Both the position numbers and the translations under genes were made by a program. The notes beneath the pieces were generated by a model. The model was given only the letters and a program-made list of their open reading frames with translations. It was not told the DNA's origin and searched no databases. From Halapricum desulfuricans (GTDB taxonomy: Archaea; Halobacteriota; Halobacteria; Halobacteriales; Haloarculaceae): 64,000 nt of DNA. Shown one piece after another: positions 60,087-64,000 of the stretch (within the stretch, counting starts at the first letter, position 1; every line of letters begins with the position of its first letter). The stretch lies in assembly GCF_017094505.1 (NCBI RefSeq), contig NZ_CP064787.1, forward strand, positions 1,178,001 to 1,242,000, written 5' to 3'.

Positions 60087-60319
60087 GATTCGGAATGTAC
60101 CCTCTCGCTTGCAACGCGAAATGAGGCGTCGTTGCTGTGCGACTCATAAATTGTATATCGGTATATACAGTGTACTAGCGATTCAGACCGTGAACAGAGC
60201 TCCTATCGCGGTGGTCTCCGCACCGACACGCATGGACGATGTCCGACGGCCGGCGGCGTCGTGACTGGTCTACACGGCGACCGGTGGACGAACGACAACG
60301 ACGAGCTCGTCGCCCTGAG
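60087..60319. other. Intergenic with AT-rich motif copy B
   Basis: A 233-bp gap between MscS and DUF1028. The AT-rich motif copy B occupies 60141-60168; nothing else was seen. Confidence 0.45.
60141..60168 (+). repeat. AT-rich 26-nt motif, copy B
   Basis: GACTCATAAATTGTATATCG then GTATATAC. The core TGTATATC and GTATATACA form a near-palindrome. Confidence 0.65.
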
Positions 60320-61045
60320 CTACTCGGCGTCGAGTTCGTCTGATTCGTAGTCGTCTTCGTATCGCTCCAGCGCCATTTCGAAGCCGCGCTCGGCCTGCTC
60401 GTAGGTCTCGCGGAGGTCGGCGATCGGCGTCTCGGTCGCGTCGACCCGCAGGTCGTCGTAGTACGGGTCGATCACTCGCTGTTCGGTCGAGCGAACGAGC
60501 AGGGCTGCGCTCTGGACCGGCAGTTCCTCGCGCTTGTCGCCGCCCTCGGCGTGGCCGGCCTCGAGCGCATCGATCAAGCGTGCGGCGAGGGGTCGGTCCG
60601 GGTCGGTGGACGGATCGTCCGGCGCCGTGATCTCGTAGGCCGTCGCCGTCGCTTCGATGACCGATTCGCCGGTCAGGAGGTTACCCGCGACAGTGTAGTT
60701 GTCACCGACACGGTGTCCGTACCAGGGCTTGCACTCGTCCCCGGAGAACGCGAACTCCCCGTCCGCCCCGACGCCGTGCAGCTGTCGCTGTTCGCTCCCG
60801 TCGTCGGCGTTGAGCAACGACTCCAGCGCGTCTTCGACAGCCAGTCCGTCGTTCAGGTATTCGACGCCCTTGCGGCCGAGTTCGACGTTGACGAGACTCT
60901 GGGTCGCGACCGCTCCGTTCTCGCTGGCGAACGGACAGAGCGTCCCGACACCGGGGAGTCGGGTCGTGACTGCGACGCCGAACCGGGTCTGTTCGGTACC
61001 GTCCTGATCGCGGTAGCGCTCGCGAACGCAGATGCTGAACGTCAT
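60320..61045 (-). CDS. DUF1028 family Ntn-hydrolase-like protein
   Basis: A 241-residue protein with the DUF1028 pattern: 'MTFSICVRE', 'FGVAVTTRLPGVGTLCPFASENGAVATQ' (as GVAVTTRLPGVGT and NGAVATQSLVN), 'GVEYLNDGLAVEDALESLLN' and 'WYGHRVGDNYTVAGNLLTG'. The family resembles N-terminal-nucleophile hydrolases and may act on a small amide; no activity is proven here. TATA-like TTATAC lies 30 bases upstream of ATG 61045. Confidence 0.88.
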   Translation of the reverse strand: MTFSICVRERYRDQDGTEQTRFGVAVTTRLPGVGTLCPFASENGAVATQSLVNVELGRKGVEYLNDGLAVEDALESLLNADDGSEQRQLHGVGADGEFAFSGDECKPWYGHRVGDNYTVAGNLLTGESVIEATATAYEITAPDDPSTDPDRPLAARLIDALEAGHAEGGDKREELPVQSAALLVRSTEQRVIDPYYDDLRVDATETPIADLRETYEQAERGFEMALERYEDDYESDELDAE

Positions 61046-61368
61046 AATTCGACGATCGAGTGGGGTCGACGTTATACTACCGACTCATCCGGATTCGTGT
61101 ACCATCTGTTTTGTTGCTCTCCCGGGCGGTCGGAACGGTACATCGGTACGTGCCTGTCTGAAGGTGACCGCCGGCTCACGCAACTTATGAATTGTATTTC
61201 GCTATATAGAATAAGTCCGTAGAGCTGGCAGACCTTCACAGTACGAATTTCTACAAATCGGACGCTAAGTGACCGGTCTCCGAACGCCCGCATCCCGAAC
61301 GAGCCCGACCGGCCTACTGGGCGGCGGGGCGCCAACATATTTCCGCGATGCCGGGGTCAAGGGAGGGT
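61046..61368. other. 323-bp region, motif copy C
   Basis: Divergent gap between DUF1028 and the zinc-finger gene. Contains AT-rich motif copy C at 61182-61209 and the GGGAGGGT RBS at the end. No other feature. Confidence 0.45.
61182..61209 (+). repeat. AT-rich 26-nt motif, copy C
   Basis: AACTTATGAATTGTATTTCG then CTATATAG. It shares the TGTATWTCGNTATAT core with copies A and B. Confidence 0.65.
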
Positions 61369-61938
61369 ATGGCAGACGTGGAAGACCTGCGAGAGCGACT
61401 CGTCGGACGGCGGTTCTACGACAAGCAGGAGGACGAGGCCTTTACCGTGGTCGGCGTCACCAGCCCGCCGCCGCTCGCCCTCCTCCAGTACGACGACGGC
61501 GTCGGGTGGGACGAGGCGGCGTCGAACTTCACCGTCGACGGGGACACCGCCCGGAAGGCGGGCCTCGACGAACACGGACTGGACGCCGAGCGGTACCGCC
61601 AACTCGGCCCCGGGCCGCGCATCGACCAGACCTGCGACCCCGAAGAGCACGACTGGTTCCCGCGGCCGGACGACCTCTGGCAGGACGTCCCCTCGGGCGA
61701 CCAGCGCAAGCAGATTCCGGGCCACCCCCGCGACTTCTACAACCGGATCACACGGTGCAGGCGGTGTGGACTCTCCGGGAACGTCGCCGGCCAGTTCGGC
61801 GACTACGGGGCGGACGGCCACCACCAGACGCCGTGGTTCTGCCGCGAGTGCGGCGACGTCGTTCCCGGGCACGAACTCCGCTACGTCGGCGATCTGACCT
61901 ACTGTGACGAGTGTGTCGAGAAGTCCGACAGCGAGTGA
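61369..61938 (+). CDS. Conserved haloarchaeal zinc-finger protein
   Basis: A 189-residue protein of unknown function. The N-terminal 80 residues are acidic ('RRFYDKQEDEAFTVVGV'), and the C-terminal part has three CxxC-type pairs: 'CRRCG', 'CRECG' and 'CDECV', plus 'HDWFPRPDDLWQDV' in the middle. Two zinc ribbons can be proposed. ATG 61369 follows GGGAGGGT, a good ribosome-binding site. It lies after motif copy C and convergent with uppS. Confidence 0.78.
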   Translation: MADVEDLRERLVGRRFYDKQEDEAFTVVGVTSPPPLALLQYDDGVGWDEAASNFTVDGDTARKAGLDEHGLDAERYRQLGPGPRIDQTCDPEEHDWFPRPDDLWQDVPSGDQRKQIPGHPRDFYNRITRCRRCGLSGNVAGQFGDYGADGHHQTPWFCRECGDVVPGHELRYVGDLTYCDECVEKSDSE

Positions 61939-62198
61939 GACGTTCAATCGATTGAAAACGGCCGATTCCCGCGCAACGTACTTCGGGAATTGTCGCTACA
62001 GGGACGCGTTGGCGTGGCAGTACGAACCGTGGAGTGGAGACCGCGTCGATTGATATCGCGATCTCCGGTCCCTCGATCGAGTTCACATCTGGTGTTGTGC
62101 TCTCTGTCCGTTGGATCCACATACACCCGAATGGCCCGTGCAATAGTCCCGAGATCGACTGCTCCGTGAACGGTTCGATGACAACCCCTCTCTCCCGA
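61939..62198. other. Intergenic between convergent genes
   Basis: A 260-bp gap. No repeat, palindromic element or gene was recognised. Confidence 0.4.
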
Positions 62199-63119
62199 TC
62201 AGTCCGCGACCCGTTCGACGTCGGCCTGCTCGGATAGCGCGTCGGCCTGCTCGCGAGGGAGCCGCTCGCGGAGGCGTTCGAGAAGCTTCCCGCCGTCGCC
62301 GCGTTCGTTTTCGATTGCTTGCACCAGTGCGAGCGCGCGCTGCAGTCTGGTCTTGCGCCAGGACGCCTCCCGAGACTCGTAGGTCCGGACCGCTCGCAAG
62401 AGGTCGATCTTCCGGAACTCCGGCCAGTAGGGGGCACAGAAGTACACGGCGGCTTCGTTACCGTTGGCGTGCCACGGCAGGAAGTTCGAGGTCCGCTCGT
62501 CTCCGCCGGTCCGGATGATGAGATCGACGTCGCGAGTCGGCCCGTCGTACAGACGACGGTCGACCGTCTCGACGTCGACTGCGTCGGGATCGAGGTCGCC
62601 GTCGCGTACGTCTCGGGCGATGCCCCGGGCCGCGTTGAGCAGCTCGGCACGGCCGCCGTACGCCAGCGCGACGTTGAGCTGGAACTGATCGTACGACCGC
62701 GTGCGCCGGTCGGCGTAGGCGATCGCGTCCTGCACTCGCTCCGGCAGGCGCTCAGTCTCGCCGATCGCACGGATCCGAACGCCCGCCTCGTGGACGCGAT
62801 CTGCGTCCGCGAACTCCCGGAGCTTCCGCTCGAGGAGATCGAACAGCGCCTCGCGCTCGTCGGCCGGTCGCTCGAAGTTCTCCGTCGAGAAGGCATACAG
62901 CGTCAGCTCTTCGATCCCGAGTTGCTCACACCAGTCGAGGACCGCTTCAGTCGTCTCGGCCCCCTCTCTGTGACCGTCAGTGGCGTCCTCGCCCTGCTCG
63001 CGGGCGTACCGCCGATTGCCGTCCTGAATGACAGCGACGTGGTCCGGCGTTCCCGACACCTCCCACTCCAGAAGCGTCTCGTACAGCCGCGTCGCCGGTC
63101 CGCGGAGCAACGATCGCAC
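62199..63119 (-). CDS. uppS: Cis-prenyltransferase (undecaprenyl diphosphate synthase family)
   Basis: A 306-residue enzyme that builds long-chain polyprenyl diphosphate for lipid carriers. The catalytic Asp is D33 in 'VIQDGNRRYAREQG', followed by 'YAFSTENF', 'NVALAYGGRAEL' and 'LIIRTGGDERTSNFLPW'. GTG 63119 was chosen: family sequence begins close to it ('RSLLRGPATRLYETLLEWEV') and the upstream Ser-rich reading is not coding-like. It is divergent from the DUF5778 gene. Confidence 0.9.
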   Translation of the reverse strand: MRSLLRGPATRLYETLLEWEVSGTPDHVAVIQDGNRRYAREQGEDATDGHREGAETTEAVLDWCEQLGIEELTLYAFSTENFERPADEREALFDLLERKLREFADADRVHEAGVRIRAIGETERLPERVQDAIAYADRRTRSYDQFQLNVALAYGGRAELLNAARGIARDVRDGDLDPDAVDVETVDRRLYDGPTRDVDLIIRTGGDERTSNFLPWHANGNEAAVYFCAPYWPEFRKIDLLRAVRTYESREASWRKTRLQRALALVQAIENERGDGGKLLERLRERLPREQADALSEQADVERVAD

Positions 63120-63237
63120 ACGTGATTCATGTCGAGCGGACAGTATGAGTGTTGTGTTCTGCTGACGGTAGTCGGAACGGCGCGTTCTCGGGGCGGACAT
63201 CGTGAGGCGTATTAGGCCGGCCGCCGGAGACGCGATA

Positions 63238-63651
63238 ATGGCCGAAGAGATCATCGACGAGGAACTGTACGAACAGGCCGAGGAACTGCTCGAACCGGGC
63301 GAGATCGAGCTCAACGGGCTGATCGTTCATACCGATCTCGGTCGCGACAAGGAGGCGGAACTGAACCAGGCGACGATCGAGATCGGCGACATCATCGCCG
63401 AGTACGCCGCACCCGACGAGGAGACGTTCGTCTACTCGGGCACCGACGACCCGGAGTTCGGCCTCAACCAGCACCAGGGCCTGACGCTCGAAGACGAGGC
63501 GTTCGTCTGGGAATGCCAGCAACTCCTCCGCGAGGGAACGTTCCGGATCGTCTTCTACTACGAGGCCGACGCCGACCAGGAGGCGATCCTCGATGCGGTC
63601 TCGGCGGCCGGCTACACCGTCGTCGGCGTCGAAGGTCCGCACGCTACGTGA
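63238..63651 (+). CDS. DUF5778 family protein
   Basis: A 137-residue acidic haloarchaeal protein of unknown function, 'MAEEIIDEELYEQAEELLEPGEIELNG' (as MAEEIIDEELYEQAEEL) to 'AAGYTVVGVEGPHAT'. In several haloarchaea it neighbours uppS, as here. CGTATTAG about 27 bases upstream of ATG 63238 suggests a leaderless mRNA. Confidence 0.86.
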   Translation: MAEEIIDEELYEQAEELLEPGEIELNGLIVHTDLGRDKEAELNQATIEIGDIIAEYAAPDEETFVYSGTDDPEFGLNQHQGLTLEDEAFVWECQQLLREGTFRIVFYYEADADQEAILDAVSAAGYTVVGVEGPHAT

Positions 63652-63742
63652 TGACAGAATCGATCGCCCGAGTGTGGATTTGACATGGTCACTGTACCCA
63701 TAGTCTTTGAACAGGTTTAGATACCGCCGGATCCAATGTCCA

Positions 63743-63790
63743 ATGAGAGACGACAACGTGATCGTAGCGACCACAGGTGAGAGCGCGTGA
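63743..63790 (+). CDS. Tiny ORF overlapping the hemA start
   Basis: A 15-codon frame (ATG 63743, TGA 63788-63790) overlaps the hemA GTG by 4 bases. Short and without homology, it may be a leader peptide or a chance reading. Confidence 0.25.
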   Translation: MRDDNVIVATTGESA

Positions 63791-64000
63791 CACGGGCAAC
63801 AGGCGTCATCACCGGTGTAAGCGTCTCCCACCGGCAGGCAGACGTTCGCGAGATCGAGTCGGCGGCGACGACAGACCAGCGCGCTGCGGTCGACCGTCTG
63901 CTCGAGGAGGGACCCGTCACGGAGGCGTTTGCGCTACAGACGTGCAACCGTGTTGAGGCCTACGTTGTGACTGACAGCGCCGACGCCGGCCGCGCCGTTC
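63787..64000 (+). CDS. hemA: Glutamyl-tRNA reductase, N-terminal part (3' end outside window)
   Basis: The first 71 codons are in the window. 'GVITGVSVSHRQADVREIE' and 'EAFALQTCNRVEAYVV' match the start of glutamyl-tRNA reductase, with the catalytic Cys in 'LQTCNRVE'. It makes glutamate-1-semialdehyde, the first step of tetrapyrrole synthesis. The GTG at 63787 was chosen because the conserved 'ATGVITGVSVSHR' begins there. The rest of the gene lies beyond 64000. Confidence 0.92.
   Translation, partial: MTRATGVITGVSVSHRQADVREIESAATTDQRAAVDRLLEEGPVTEAFALQTCNRVEAYVVTDSADAGRAV

Noticed and set aside
61357-61947. Minus-strand open frame of 196 codons
   Set aside because: Antisense to the zinc-finger gene, whose CxxC pairs and RBS are clear; the antisense reading has no zinc motifs.
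62199-63314. Extended uppS start with Ser-rich N-terminus
   Set aside because: Ser/Ile-rich residues are atypical and overlap the divergent DUF5778 gene; GTG 63119 matches the family length.
1-64000. tRNA, rRNA and CRISPR arrays
   Set aside because: No tRNA-like T-loop with matching acceptor ends was seen by eye, no rRNA signature, and no regularly spaced repeat-spacer array; a tRNAscan-SE run would confirm.

Overview
This window is chromosomal DNA from an extremely halophilic archaeon (class Halobacteria). The evidence is the high G+C content, the strongly acidic predicted proteins, and a marker set that includes a three-OB-fold RPA with RPAP and Rpe partners, aRF1, SRP54, an eIF1/SUI1 protein, PDCD5, A-type ATP synthase subunit D, archease, UPF0212/DUF555, a haloarchaeal transducer and DUF5778/DUF5805/DUF6276 proteins. 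Many genes start directly about 27 bp downstream of a TATA-like box, which indicates leaderless mRNAs. The genus cannot be fixed from sequence alone; a carbohydrate-using member of the Haloarcula/Halorhabdus side is a guess.

Layout. 1-8105: a peptide/solute ABC transporter operon (SBP-B-C-D-F), with the first gene cut by the window edge, followed by two small conserved genes. 8369-9893: an amidohydrolase deaminase and a zinc-ribbon peptide. 10218-17400: a sugar-metabolism cluster with a divergent pair of GH13 enzymes (an amylosucrase-like enzyme with a CBM20 domain, and a protein resembling glucosylglycerol hydrolase), an aldo/keto reductase and a TrmB-family regulator. 17435-25649: mostly single conserved genes (YaaH-type transporter, site-2 protease, 2H phosphoesterase, HD hydrolase, DUF502, archease, UPF0212, two regulators). 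25892-28790 and 41908-44584: two loci that each pair an SLC13-type permease with UspA proteins. 28871-31340: eIF1 and SRP54. 31468-37807: UspA, PiT phosphate transporter, flavin disulfide reductase, a WecB-like epimerase and a MATE transporter. 37934-41549: the rpa1-rpap1-rpe operon. 44764-56565: mixed housekeeping and signalling genes (HhH-like protein, dihydrolipoamide dehydrogenase, SDR, methyltransferase, MinD-like ATPase, aRF1, methyl-accepting transducer, DJ-1 protein, atpD, PP-loop protein, PDCD5). 56566-61368: an accessory-looking stretch with a tyrosine recombinase, a DUF5805 partner, long structured noncoding DNA, MscS and DUF1028. 61369-64000: a zinc-finger protein, cis-prenyltransferase, DUF5778 and the start of hemA.

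The most unusual signals are not genes. A family of 65-80 bp palindromic elements, whose arms keep pairing through compensatory changes, sits at or next to gene 3' ends and in three cases abuts or overlaps a stop codon. The recombinase region carries an att-like inverted site, an approximately 20-bp-phased repeat upstream of the DUF5805 gene, three copies of a 26-nt AT-rich motif and two runs of strong stem-loops. The GH13 cluster has a perfect inverted repeat placed like a repressor operator. No tRNA, rRNA, CRISPR array or transposase was recognised.
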